Of a stretch of DNA of 64,000 nt, positions 35,616-47,629 are shown piece after piece. The stretch comes from Paragonimus westermani (taxonomy: Eukaryota; Platyhelminthes; Trematoda; Plagiorchiida; Troglotrematidae): the NCBI GenBank assembly GCA_008508345.1, contig QNGE01000930.1, positions 76,030-140,029 of the forward strand, written 5' to 3'. The notes below the pieces were generated by a model. It saw only the letters and a list, made by a program, of their open reading frames with translations. It had not been told where the DNA came from and ran no database searches. How positions within the stretch are numbered: the stretch's first letter is position 1; each line of letters opens with the position of its first letter. The position numbers and the translations under genes were made by a program.

Positions 35616-38600
35616 ATTGAAATGTGGGACACTTTAGGGATTACAGGGTATGCTACAAAATGTCAGCCGTTCCTGACAAAACTGGTTACCTCCGGAAAGT
35701 GGTCAGATTGAAGGGAATCGTTTTTGAATATGGCTATTACACACTAAAGATCTTGTAACCCTGATCACCACGGTAATTAACCATATTTAAAAAACTAGTC
35801 CAGGTTGATTATTTTTAATCCGCGCCTAATAGTCCTAAGTCAAGATGAACTTCCTGTGCTGGCCACCATTACATTACCTACTGCAGAAATCTTTGTAAAT
35901 GTTTATATTCCACCTGAAATGATCTCTATCTTGGTGATGATACAAGTTAGTCACTCATTTAAATTCTAAAAAGGTCATAAACCTTTTATATCAGAAGAAT
36001 TCCGTGTTTTTTTGCCCGAGTATAAACAGGGTGTAAACAGTAAATTGTGTGACTTCGGACTAGCTTGTGGACAGCTTGCGGAATAGCTGACATCCAAATT
36101 TATCACATTTTAGTAAATAAAATCCACATTTTTCAGTAGAACTTGTCAGCTGTGAAATGCGGACACCTTACCCATTCTTGGTTTGTATATCACATATCGA
36201 ATAAATTTGAATGGCAAAAATTTGACCGTATGCGTTCAGACACAGTGCTTCTTCATTACAATGACTATCTCTGTACCGACAATGACATTACCTCGGAAAA
36301 TGTAAGACAGAAAATGCATTTACAGACGATCTCTACAGCCCCTGACCTTACAGCATGCACCATCATTCAATGAACATCACTAGAAGTGACTCCCTTAAAT
36401 TGATCGTCTTCCTTAAAGTTTTTGCGTCCATGGCAAGTTGGTGTCAGACGCGCGTAACAGTTTTAAGTGAAGCTGCTGGTGATCACATGAGATGGTTATC
36501 CGCAACCATCAAAGTGGGTCACACGAAAGCCAATAGCATTAATGTATTGGCGTAGACTGAAGGAAAGTGTTTTAAGGTTTAACCCCCGGAACTTCTGAGC
36601 CTAATTGGTTAAGTAAACTCTACCACAAACCAGTGAGACAAACTTATGCTGGCTAACGCCGGTGTATGTAAACTTTCTTTGTCACATCGTTCAGCGCAAT
36701 CACCCCTCTGCGTTTCACTCTTCGTAACATTCTAGCGCACACCATCGGTGTGCAAGCTGAACAATAGCTTACCAACTTAACGTGTAAACCAGTGACCTTG
36801 CGTGAACTGAACGGTTCCTTCTCAGTTAGCCAGTTGTAATTCTGACACCTTATCAAGTCAATTTGTTGAATGACAAGACGACTAGTGTGTCAGTCGATTG
36901 TGTTTCTATCTTTTAACAAGCATGTCATGCGTATATCCAAACCAGATGCTGAGTTGCAGGTGCAACCATTGTCATAATGCACGGCTTGAGCTCAGAATTA
37001 TGGTGTCCTTGGTGATTTCAAAAACAGGAAAGGACAGCTTGTCATGCGTTTCATTGGGGTACAGACTTCTGAGTCTTTTGTGGTACTGTTATACTAGTTC
37101 CACCTAGACTTTTGAAATCCAGGCACGCTTTCGTTAATTTTGCGTGTTTGTACAAGACAATATACACAATTAACTTATTAAACGTTGGTGAACGTGTGAA
37201 GCTAGTTGATTCGGACCTTTTGGTCTTCAGTAATCTGTTATTAATTTGATAACTCGGTAATCAGCGGCTTTTTGTATATCCGTTAGCACCCTAAAACTTA
37301 GGGTAACATTCTTTCGTGGCTGTTAAAACGGCCTTTGCAAACTGAAAAAATCGGTAATCATTTGAACTATCGGTAGCTGCCCGATTCATGAAAACTTAAC
37401 GACCTATGGCTGTATGGACTGCTTAGTTTTCTCGAAGACGGTGGATCTGGTAGAATTGTCTTGAGCTACACTCGATTGTTTCCGGTTTTATCTATTTCTC
37501 TCTTACCCCTGAAACCTGGTGATTCAGAGTTCAGTCAAGCATATTCAGGTACTGTGAGACTTACGTTCTGAAAATCGAACAACTAGACTTCATAGCCTCA
37601 TGACACAGGGAAAAATTCTATCCTAAGTACAGTCAGAATCTATATTGCTATTTCATATACGTTAGAATCAAGTAAAAATCGACTAGTCTTACAGTGAGTG
37701 TTGCTGTGTGCCTTTTGAACTTGACTCAGACGTTCGTTAATAATAGAGGTATGTGGTTCTGAGTTTGTCATTTTCTATAGACTGAACTTCTCCAACAAGT
37801 TCTGCCTCTTTCAGTGTATACTCTGAAAGCCTTTTGTGCGTAATTCAACACTTCTTAGGTTCTTCAGTGCTACTAATACCAAACATCCTTTCATATGAAT
37901 ATTCCCAGAAAGATGGGGACAAATTTCACTTTGTAGATTCACCTCATCTTCAGATAGACGGCTAGGTGCCATTTTTCAAATTACTAATGTACATTACGGC
38001 ATTTACAAATATATCGATGTATATGTACTGACATACATATATATATGTTTTCCACAGTGTGTCGTAGTATCACACTGTGATATAGAGGAAGCGTTTAAAC
38101 TCGGAAACTCCAGTGGATTCAGCCACGACACTTGTTGCAGATCCAAGTCATTCTGACATGTATGACAAAACAACTGGAAGCTTCTCACACGAGACGAAGA
38201 GATTATGGCACACCAAGACAGTATCTATTCTAACGTGTTTTGCCCTAGCTGATGCTGTTGCAGATGGCAGTTGTACTTTTATCCAGTCACCCGCTGAAAC
38301 TTGTTTGTCCTGCTAGGCGTTGACAACGTGAACACACAAGCTCAATTGGTTTTTATTTTAACTGATCATATCTCTGATAAACTTGACATTCGTTTGGAAC
38401 CCTACTGAGGACACAAAATGGTATATGCCCTCACACTTCATGTTCTGACTTCCCACGCTTGATCGGGCTACAGCGGAACGTAATCTCGTTTGTGGAGCTG
38501 GCTTGAAAAAATCAATCACAATTCGTGTTATATCCAGACCCACTCTCAATCGACACATTGACAATACAATTGTTCCGAAGACCACGTGGATCACCGGACT

Positions 38601-39355
38601 ACGGTTGGCCGATTCACAAACCTTCACATTGATCCGAACCGGTGATTATGTCGCCAATCTCTGTCGCGCTGCACCAATGCGACCCATTTTATTGCCGTGG
38701 TATGCTTCGCTTCGTGGAATGCATTTTAAAATACTAGGAGCATAAGCCGAGCCGGCTGACAGGTGCTAATTAGAACAATGGGCCGGACGTGCGTAATGTT
38801 GCGCACATCACTAAGCACCGGTACGGAAGTAATAAGTGCTGAAACAAGATCGAACTAGGGTTGTCGTGGTTGGAATTTTGACTATTAGAAAACAAGCTTT
38901 GAAATGGCTGGATGAACCTTAATTTACACGACAGAGATCACTGTCAAAGGATTTGACTACTTTCAGAAGGTCAGTGAAAAAACTGTTAACCAAAAGCACG
39001 ATATGTAAGGCTTTATCATCCAGCCAAACACGAGACCACAACAAACACAGACAGTAATACTACTCATTTGTATTTACTCTTATGAAAAGCGTATGTCTAA
39101 CAACCAGAGTTACAAGAAAAACACGTCTAAATAACGGCACGTTTAGTGAATGCTAGCATCATGAGTTTGCTGATCATAAATGGTACATATTTGCAACGAT
39201 GGTTAGATTTCAACGTCACAGTGATTTACGGAGTTGTGCAGTTATGGATGGAAGATGAGGTATCCAGAAGTTTTGCAGTTAACGTCCGTAGTGGAATGTA
39301 TTTTGGTTGTCCTCATGTATTTGGTATAATTTTTCTAAGGTGCATTGCATGAAGG
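35616..39355. other. No gene recognised
   Basis: If the LTR interpretation is right, part of this stretch would be internal sequence of a minus-strand retroelement, but I could not find protease, RT or integrase motifs. Overlapping open frames at 38358-38745 on both strands are unrecognised. An alternating ATATATAT tract lies near 38036-38048. Confidence 0.35.
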
Positions 39356-39359
39356 TGAA

Positions 39360-39990
39360 GTTTAGGTCACCAAATGTTGTTTTGGTAAATCCTGAAGATA
39401 ACAGGGTTTGGTGAGAAACGAATGACTGTGTCCTTGATTGTTAAAGGTAACTGACCCATGGGCAAGCATAGTGAAACTGTGGTTCTAGTCATGGAAAACA
39501 TATGCAATTGAGATGTGTGTTCTGGGGATCCGTACTGTTCTCTTCTTTCTTGAACCTTCGTAAGCATTTGGTGGGGATCAGAAACGGCTACCTCTGCGTA
39601 ATTCAAGTCACCTTTGAAGACTGTTAGTATCATTTTGAGGAATCAGCATCCAAAGATATTATGCGGATCTGTTGTGAAGGAGAAGTGTCTGAAGCTTCCC
39701 GGCGACAACTAACACTTTTTTTCCTTCGATGGGTTTCAGTAAGCAGGGTTAGGAGACACGATCGTTGTGTGTGAGAAATGGATGCATGGTTTGTTCCGCG
39801 GTAGTACTCGGTTGTCGCCGGAGACGATGCCTAGGGGGCGACGGCCTCTTTCGGGTAGAACTTAAATAGATATAAAAGTTGGGAGATAGGCCGACCGCTG
39901 TTATGAGCCAGTAGTGGAATGGTGGTACGGAAGGAGTGTTGTGCAAGTCAACGTTGACATATGTAATAAAGTGAGATTTCTTCAAAGCAG
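39360..39990 (-). mobile_element. Possible LTR of a Ty3/gypsy-like element, copy B
   Basis: The minus strand ends GTTTCTCACCAAACCC, TGTTATCTTCAGG, CAAAACAACA and then TTTGGTGACC, resembling an LTR 3' end plus a tRNA-Trp primer-binding site. About 480 bases upstream on that strand is a TATA-like TTTATATCTATTTAAG (about 39862-39877). The outer LTR edge is unclear: the limit given is where the similarity to promoter-like sequence fades. No matching second LTR was identified. Confidence 0.33.
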
Positions 39991-42530
39991 CATCTTCATT
40001 CTCTTTATTGAGGACCAGCTCTCACCGAAGGTTAGGAGGTGAAAATCTTGTCTTGAAGTCACTCAGAGATTATTCTGGTGTGGCGTATGGTGCAAAAAAG
40101 TGTCAATTCACTCGTGTTCTCATGTTGAGGGGCATGCAGGAGTGGAGGTGAAGAATCCCTAGTACTTAGGGGCTTACAAAGGCGCGAGAAAAGTCCATTT
40201 TTCTTTGGGGAGTCTGGGCCGGCTGTTAGTGTTTGTTTTGACTGTGGTATCCCATACTTTTCGACTTTTCTTATATACTACCCGTATTGTCAGTTGATGT
40301 ATCAATTTGAGGATTAGGTGATAACTGAGAGGCTGAATCTGTCGTCGTTGTTTTGGGAATATCTCAAAAACCTCCGTAGTCATCTTGTCTGTTTCCTCAA
40401 TGGTTGATGTCAGAAGCTTGCTCCGGTTAGGTTAGATGCCAGGTACTCTTCCGGATGAGGTTGGTACTGAAGAGAAATCAGGTAGTCTAGGACAGTAAGT
40501 CGATACTCATTTAGTACAGTAGTCTTCCGATTTCTTTCATCGATAAAACGTGTATAAAATGCCTTGGTGGACAGTGTGCGAAGTTCCATGAAGAAGATGA
40601 GCAACGTGTAGCGATAAACCAATGATCTAAACTATTCAGACGAAGATTGGATCGTAATGCCATGGTACTATCGAACAAATTATCAAAGTGAATAGTGGGA
40701 TAACTTCAACAGTTCCAATCGATGGATCTTTTTCGAGAAACGAATTACAATTTGATGGTGAACGGGCTGAAGACTAACTGTATTCACACAATGGGGCATT
40801 CATACCCAGAAGTGTTCTTCCGGGCAATCATCAGGTTCAAAAGCAATCCGGGCGAGCGGAGCTTCGAAAAAGGGTGATGCAATCATCACTCAAGCAAAGT
40901 AAGATGACCAACAACTGGCTATTCGCACGACTATCAGAATGACGCGATAAAAAACGTCTAGGTTGAATGTTTGGGGATAGGGTTGGGTCGGATTTTCACG
41001 ATTTTGCTTCCAAAGTCAAAACAAACAACTCTGGCTGAAGTGATTCCGTTTGAATGCACTTCGGACGATTCTCCAGGGTTCTAACATGAAGTATTGAAAG
41101 GTGTAGAGTTGTAAGTCAACAGGGAAATTGCAGGAGAGAGAGAGACAAGGACACAGTGAGGGCTAGAGTATACAGAAGATAGGACAACGGTCTGCACGAT
41201 GTACTCATTGACGGGTGAGAAGTATAGGATTTCAAAGAGGAGTATTATGACAGTAAATGTTCTGAACGTTGTTGATGGAGTAGACGCCGCGGGCAGTAGA
41301 AGCTATGTTGGAGGGTACAAGAGGCGATGTCGAAGGCACTGGAAATACCACTGCTACCAAATAGCAAGGGTTTTTGTTAGAATGGGCGAAACGTAGTTTG
41401 CTAGGAAGAGGGGAAGACATTTGAAAACAGCGAAGGAAACCAGATTGTTTCCACTCGTTCGGGACTTGTGGACAACAATAATCGAAAAGCATTTTGTGTG
41501 AACAGAATGTACTACGAGGTGTGGTAAAAAATTGGGAGAAAGTCTGAATATGCTGCAAAGAATATTAACTTTGGGTTGAGGGCCACCCGGGAAGTGTTCA
41601 AGCTTCAGAACAGGCGTTCGGTGGCTCGGAACAAGTGAAACGCGATAAAAGGGAACGGTGAACTACATTTTGCAAGGTATGTTGAGGTTGGGCTATTTGT
41701 TCCGAGGCACGGCCCTCCAGGAGATTGACTGCCATAGGCAGTTTAGAGAAAGTTCATGACAGAAGACCAGCCATAGTACTCAGGAGGAGGCTTCGAACGT
41801 GAACTGCGTCAATGACTTGCTTGTCTTTCACGGGTATTGACCCGCTGGTCCGTGGAGCCGTTAAATTTGGTTTTACTGTCGAAATGCATATTGTGCCACT
41901 GCTTATTGAGGATGGCTAGGGCGTAATCTTTACGACACTTCTTGTGAAGACTTTGAATAGGTCCGTAATGTGTTCAGCGTAGTTAGCTGTCGTTTTTGTC
42001 GGACGTTTGCCCTCTACTACGCTGTTCCGGCCTGTCCCATATTATGGGGAGTCTAGCGTGGAGTTGTTTGTGCAGCTGTTGTTTAGCAACACAAACACTA
42101 CGACGACTGAAAAACATAAAGCTAAGCGCAAAGACATTTACATCATCGAAAGAAGGATAAAAATGTGAATAGAATGATTAAAAAATGACAGGAGTAGGAT
42201 AGATATAGTGACCTAAGTGAGTGAGAAATAAAATGTATGTGCAGGGACTGATAAACCTCTAGAATGCATGAAAGTTACAGAAAAGGTGCATCGCACTGAA
42301 AGTTAGATGCTCGGTATAAAGAGCAATACCATGAGAAATGTTACCGAAACTGTCCTCAAGCCACTTGGGTAACATAGGCCGGTCCGCAGGTCACGTGGTA
42401 AGGATTGAAAATGTCTTCCTGAGGCTGAATTAAAATATATCGATATGTGACAGTATGTTAATGAGTTAAAATTCCACAGATGTTTCTTGTCTACCTCTTC
42501 AATGCGATATAAAACTTGTTTAAAGTCAAG
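39991..42530. other. No gene recognised; G/A-biased plus strand
   Basis: Strand composition is skewed (G and A on plus, for example the GAGAGAGAGA run near 41135) compared with flanking DNA. That suggests inserted or transcribed sequence on the minus strand. Minus frames at 40174-40383, 40410-40622 and 41232-41558 are open but show no family motif. Confidence 0.35.
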
Positions 42531-42534
42531 GCAG

Positions 42535-42680
42535 TGTTTCTTGATGCTGACCCTCAAATCGACGATGCACCACCCGGGATTGTTCCCGGTTGGACCACCA
42601 GGCATAAAATGTGAATGGGCGATTGGGCCGCCACTCTTCGCGTTACGATACAGTGCTCTTATCCACTCGGCCACCAGTTA
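42535..42680 (-). repeat. tRNA-like short repeat (SINE-type head)
   Basis: On the minus strand CTGGTGGCCGAGTGGATAAG is a good A-box/D-arm match to a Ser/Leu-type tRNA. Further on, a GC-rich CCGGGAACAATCCCGGG hairpin stands where a T-arm might be. The distance between them is far too long for a tRNA gene, so a SINE head or tRNA relic is preferred. Confidence 0.4.
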
Positions 42681-42684
42681 TGTG

Positions 42685-45600
42685 AGTATCGTTTGGGACG
42701 AGAGAGTTTTGCAGTTAACTGATGTGCAGCTCATTTTCACTAACTTAGTGTTGGCAGACGCAGCCCACCTCGGATTGATAGTCTGTCTTGGCTACTATCG
42801 CGAGGTCTCGGAATGAGGTTTAAGGGTGAGCGTCAATTAACATTACGAAGGTCATTTCCAACACTTGTGGCCATAGCCGGTGGCAGCTGTCAATCTGAGG
42901 TGAACTGTATCTACACTAATGTGGTGAAAACAAGCAATAACTTATTTTCCATGATTTTATTGCAGAGCAAAATGTGTTGCTACCTTCTGACTTGTTTGAC
43001 TTGTAGAAAGGATCGTCAACATTGTCCAGCCAGAAAATGTTTAGACCAGCCGGTCAAATCAATAACCATGTGTGATCTGTATACCACAAAATTTTGAAAC
43101 GTGAGCAACACAACATATGGATAAATTAAGCCCAAGAATATGGATTATGATGACACACAACCGAAAAAACCTGATATCTGGTAATGCTCTCCACTTCGCC
43201 ACTGTTCAAAGGACTGGCAGGTCGGGAGATCCCAAAAGTTAGGTTTGTTGCTAGGGCATAACTACGGTCTGACTTTCCTAAAGGTGTGCGTAAGTAAACT
43301 TGTGTGGTATTTCTTTCAAGTGGTTGTGATTAGAGTGCCATCTCACCAGTTTCACTGTACGCATCCAAACCGCGCTTGCAAATTATTCCAGGATCATACA
43401 ATCCAGAGAATACCTTCAATATGGTTGACGCTCTATCTCGTCAATCTGTTAAACAGAAAATATCAGGAGCAGAAGTGTTAAAAATGATCAAGAAGTGAGT
43501 GTTTGTGTTTGCTGTACACGCGTTAGTACCGTCTGGATGATAACCTGATTAGTGAGGCGCAAGGCCCTCACTGATAGAGAAATATTGACAGGTCAACCGG
43601 TTCTTAACGTAAACACGAAAATTTTCGCAACTTCACACTCTTATTAAAGCAGCTATTGCCTGAACACCAGCATCACTCAAGATTGATTGGTGTCTGTTAC
43701 TCACCGATCCCCGCTATAAAGCCGGAGGATTTCTGCATTCGTCTCCGGTTGTGCTATAGCAATGTTGTAGGGACTGCGTAATCAGGCAGTGGAAAACATA
43801 TATAGCTAAGAGTGCCTAAAAAACAATGCACCATCAAGAGTGACTACGTATGTCATCGAATGGTTCACCGAAGAACCTTTGTTGATAAGCTTGGCGTCCA
43901 TAAATTTCCATAAAGTGGCAACAACACATGCATTGTGCTTCATTCAAATCGAACCAATATATTGTCACAACTTGAATGAAAGTGCAACTGTTTGCGATCA
44001 AGTCTGGCTTTCTGTTTGAATGCTGCCCAAATATCTCACTTCCTTTGAGTTATGTTGTAGATTGGACACACTGGTAATAGTTTCATCAATTACTGCAAAC
44101 CGATGACATATAGAATAGATTGGCAGATGAATCACCTCAGTTTAGACCTCGTACTATGCGCATAACATTGCTCTTTAAAACGACTCCCGAAGATGATCAT
44201 ACATGGTTTTCACAAGGTAACCCAACTTCAGCAGAGTGCAAATATAGCATGCTGATAGGAAGCGGTTTCCCCACCAACAGTTTGCCTGAGTTCTCACCTT
44301 CAGTACTGCGAGTTGCATCACGAATTGGTAGCCGGGGATTTTTGACATATACCCACAATTCCTCAAACGTAAACAACCTTTAAAAAATGTATGGTAGATT
44401 TAAGTGGTTCTACAAGTTTAGCTCAACTCGTTGAACAGAAGAGTCTAGTGATGACAAATGAATATCTACGAATTTCATGAAGCTGGTCAAAATGTCAGCT
44501 GCAAACTGCGTTCCTTTATTTGCAATTTGAACAATTACCACTGTTACTGAACGGCTTGTGAGCACCAAAAATATTATGCTGACCACTAACAGAAACCGTG
44601 TGGAATAGTTCAGGCCACTTTGAGTAGGAGGCACTGACTACTACTGCTCAGTCAAAGTCGAACTACAATTATGAGCGTGCACTCGTCGCCAAGCCATAGC
44701 ATAAGTCATCGAGGAGCCAGTTTGCACGCTAACTACCGGAATTTGTGTGTGTAAATTGCGCATCCCTCTGCACTGCGGTAAGTAGTAACATCAAAATTTA
44801 GTAACCTCAACGTTAAGTTGGGCGAGCAATTAAATTCTAGTATAATATATCTTTTCACTTTGGTACATATGGTCCACTAATAAAAATCCGCTTACAATTT
44901 AATTTCCTCCGTACACTCAAAATCATCGTTTGGACTTCAGAACGCAAAACAACTTCACAGTCCCTGAAAAATGAATGTGGTTCTGTTCCTTGCTTTTCGT
45001 TTGGGTCAACGCTGCAATTTGAAGGACAGTTTTGATGGCTATTTCATGTCCGACATCCCCAGTTTGAGGTGATGTCGAATGTTGAATTCACTGAAGCCTG
45101 TTCCGCATGTTTGTGGAAAATTAGCCTTTTGTTCCCATTCTTCTTTTATTGTGTGCAGTGCATAGCAGTGACGCAATTTTCACTGAGAGATAGAACCTAA
45201 ATAACAGATTTCCATCCTATTATGGGCAATCACCGCTCACCTTTTGGATTCCCATTCACTTAGTTTCATTGACATGCTACAGTCTTCAACTAGACATTAA
45301 TGTGTGCATTAAAGTGGGCTCAATTTGCGTTGAACATAGGCGGTTTATGTGGTCGTTTTTCGTTCGTCCAATCATCACGTACACGTCATTGTGTGAATAA
45401 TCTTTAAACGGCAACGCTAGTTTAATCTTGTACGAGTTATTCACTTATTTTTAAAACGACAGGATGAAAAAGTGTGGCTATGGATTTTCAGAATACATGA
45501 TACAGCAGGCTTGAATTAACCACTGGAAAACGAATTAACCCAGTTGAAAATTGCGCCGGCGAGGGCGCATGATGAGGACAATGGGAAGAGAAAGTACGCA

Positions 45601-46460
45601 TTGACCATCCTGTTACAGAAATAAAACGTTCCGCATTCTGTTTGCGTCGACTTTTTGTTCTGAATCAATTCACAGAACACGTTCTGTAAGAAAACAACTT
45701 TCACAAATTTTCAACCAATCCGTTTCATTCTGAAGTGGTCGTTTCTGATAAATAACTACTTTTTACAGTCTCAGGGTTGGACACCTTTGAGAGTCGTGAG
45801 TGAATGCACCTTCCATATGCTCCCTAAATGCCGCACACCATTAGAAAATTCTCCTACTCATATCTACTTTGAGATTTGTTTTGTATTTTGATGGCATTTC
45901 CCTGCCAGCAATTTGCCACTTATATTAGAACACCCAGTATTTTAAAATGGTTATTTCTGGTCTACTATCTATGACCAAACTGAACACAAATTAATGTTCA
46001 CGAGTTAGTCAAAATAACTCGCAAACCCAGAGCTAAACATTTTTTGCAGACTGGTGAACAAAATATAAAACATTCTTTAATAATTCCAAATAAATTGTCA
46101 TCGATCCACAGTCCCAAATTTAGGCTAACAATCTTTTGATGCACATGTGTTTCACGTCAACTAGTTTGCCCAGAAATTGCTGCAGCAAATGGCGCACAGC
46201 TACTGATATCGAACGACTTTTTGACTGGTTTACTCATCACCAGTGGGTACCGTTGGGCCTCGTTGTAATTGTTACCCTAGTTAGATACTAGCAAGCTTTT
46301 GATCGCGTCAGCACCTAGTGTTTTATATCTTAGTTGCAATTACACACCATGGATAGACAACAACAATTAAGTCCTCGTTCCATCATTATGAACAGTGTAT
46401 TTTTTAAATACTAAGAATGGCTTCTTTTTGCAGTAGTGAATTCCTGTTCCGTTTTGTATT
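42685..46460. other. No gene recognised
   Basis: Scattered frames under 100 codons on both strands, none with motifs or paired splice sites that I can defend. Confidence 0.4.
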
Positions 46461-46464
46461 GCAG

Positions 46465-46812
46465 GTGGTAGACATGTTAAGTTCTACAATTTTGGTCGTT
46501 CTCACTGTGATGATTGGCTACTGTTTGGACATGACTACCTTAGCATCTGCTACTGAATATAACCAGCTGACAGAATTGAAGACTACCATCCAGCTGGTGG
46601 ATTTCCAAGCTTACTCTATATTACTAAATTTTCGTAGTACTGGCTTAGAAATGCAAGATACTTCCCACAATCCAGACTCTCATTTGGCTGGGCAAGCTGT
46701 AACCGTGGCTTGCTCGTCTCTCTTCTCCCCTCTCTCTTGTAGTTTTGAAGCGAATTTTCATTCCGTGAAGCCACTCATCCGCGTCTTATCACCATATTCT
46801 CCTATACACTAG
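46465..46812 (+). CDS. Candidate first coding exon with signal peptide
   Basis: A strong acceptor-like TTTTGTATTGCAG is followed nine bases later by ATG (46474). The reading MLSSTILVVLTVMIGYCLDM is a good signal peptide, with ASA as a plausible cleavage site before TEYNQLTELKTTIQLVDF. The frame is open to 46812 but an earlier donor is likely; GTGGAT, GTAGTA and GTAACC are candidates and I cannot choose. An acceptor just before an initiator Met would suit spliced-leader trans-splicing, common in flatworms. It may be the start of the gene whose next exon is near 47.4 kb; this link is inference. Confidence 0.32.
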   Translation: MVDMLSSTILVVLTVMIGYCLDMTTLASATEYNQLTELKTTIQLVDFQAYSILLNFRSTGLEMQDTSHNPDSHLAGQAVTVACSSLFSPLSCSFEANFHSVKPLIRVLSPYSPIH

Positions 46813-47370
46813 AAGTGACAGGCATTTTGAATCAACTTTTCATCTGAATTGATCAATGATACTCTACAGTGTACTCTGTACTCTATAGTGCACACCAAAT
46901 GAAGCTGGGTATAGCAACCATGTCTTGTCATGTCCATCAGACGCAAGTCTTGATTTTTCGGTCACAACTGCATTCATCCTCAAACGTGATGTATATATCT
47001 CAGGCCAATCTATCAAGGTAACCAAAAATCCTTCAATAGTGGCTTCTTCCAGAGAAACCGAATAAAGTTTCCTTTTACTTCTGAATGAACGAGCGGCGGC
47101 TTTACGTGAACCGTGCTTGCCTCGCATTCTCATTACTTGTTAGTAGCCAAGACTCTGGAACAAAATAGCATCAGGCTAGTTCTTAACATGCCGGTTTTGA
47201 CAGATTAACAGTTTGATGCTTACTTCTTCGTGATCTTCGGTAGTTCCGGATATAACCCTTAGAAAATCCCTACTGAAGTTAATTTTGCCGATCAAGACAT
47301 TATGTCTGTCAAGTGCGCCACTCACCTCTAGACGCCTCTTTTGCATATATAACTTTTAGATTCCAAATGT
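46813..47370. other. No gene recognised; possible intron
   Basis: This lies between two plus-strand candidate exons. A minus frame at 46864-47133 is unrecognised. Confidence 0.35.
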
Positions 47371-47379
47371 TTGAAGCAG

Positions 47380-47625
47380 GGTTGCTTGATTGGGATTACC
47401 GGGTCTTGATAGTACATTCAGTGGTTTAGATAGAACGCTTACTGTTACGTTACACATAGTACAACGTTCACCAGTTATCTCATTCAATTGGAGTCGTGAA
47501 TACACAGCGGAATATAAACAGTCTGAACATCTCAACGATGGATTAGTTGTGTTATTCCAAGACGAAAATGACTTTATAGTGAACACAAACAGCTCGTTAT
47601 TTCATCTAAAATTCTGGTGCAAGCA
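47380..47625 (+). CDS. Candidate exon, possibly GLMP/NCU-G1-like lysosomal membrane protein
   Basis: Reads LDRTLTVTLHIVQRSPVISF, then NWSREYTAEYKQ and NDGLVVLFQDENDFIVNTNS. This resembles the region of glycosylated lysosomal membrane protein (GLMP, formerly NCU-G1) with a STLSVNWS block followed by a GGLMVLPKDSIQFSS block: the NWS glycosylation site, the Gly-Leu-x-Val strand and the spacing agree. Borders are approximate: GAAGCAG near 47374 is one possible acceptor and TTCTG|GTGCAAG near 47620 a possible donor. The remaining family blocks between here and 54.8 kb were not found, so identity is tentative. Confidence 0.33.
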
Positions 47626-47629
47626 AAGT

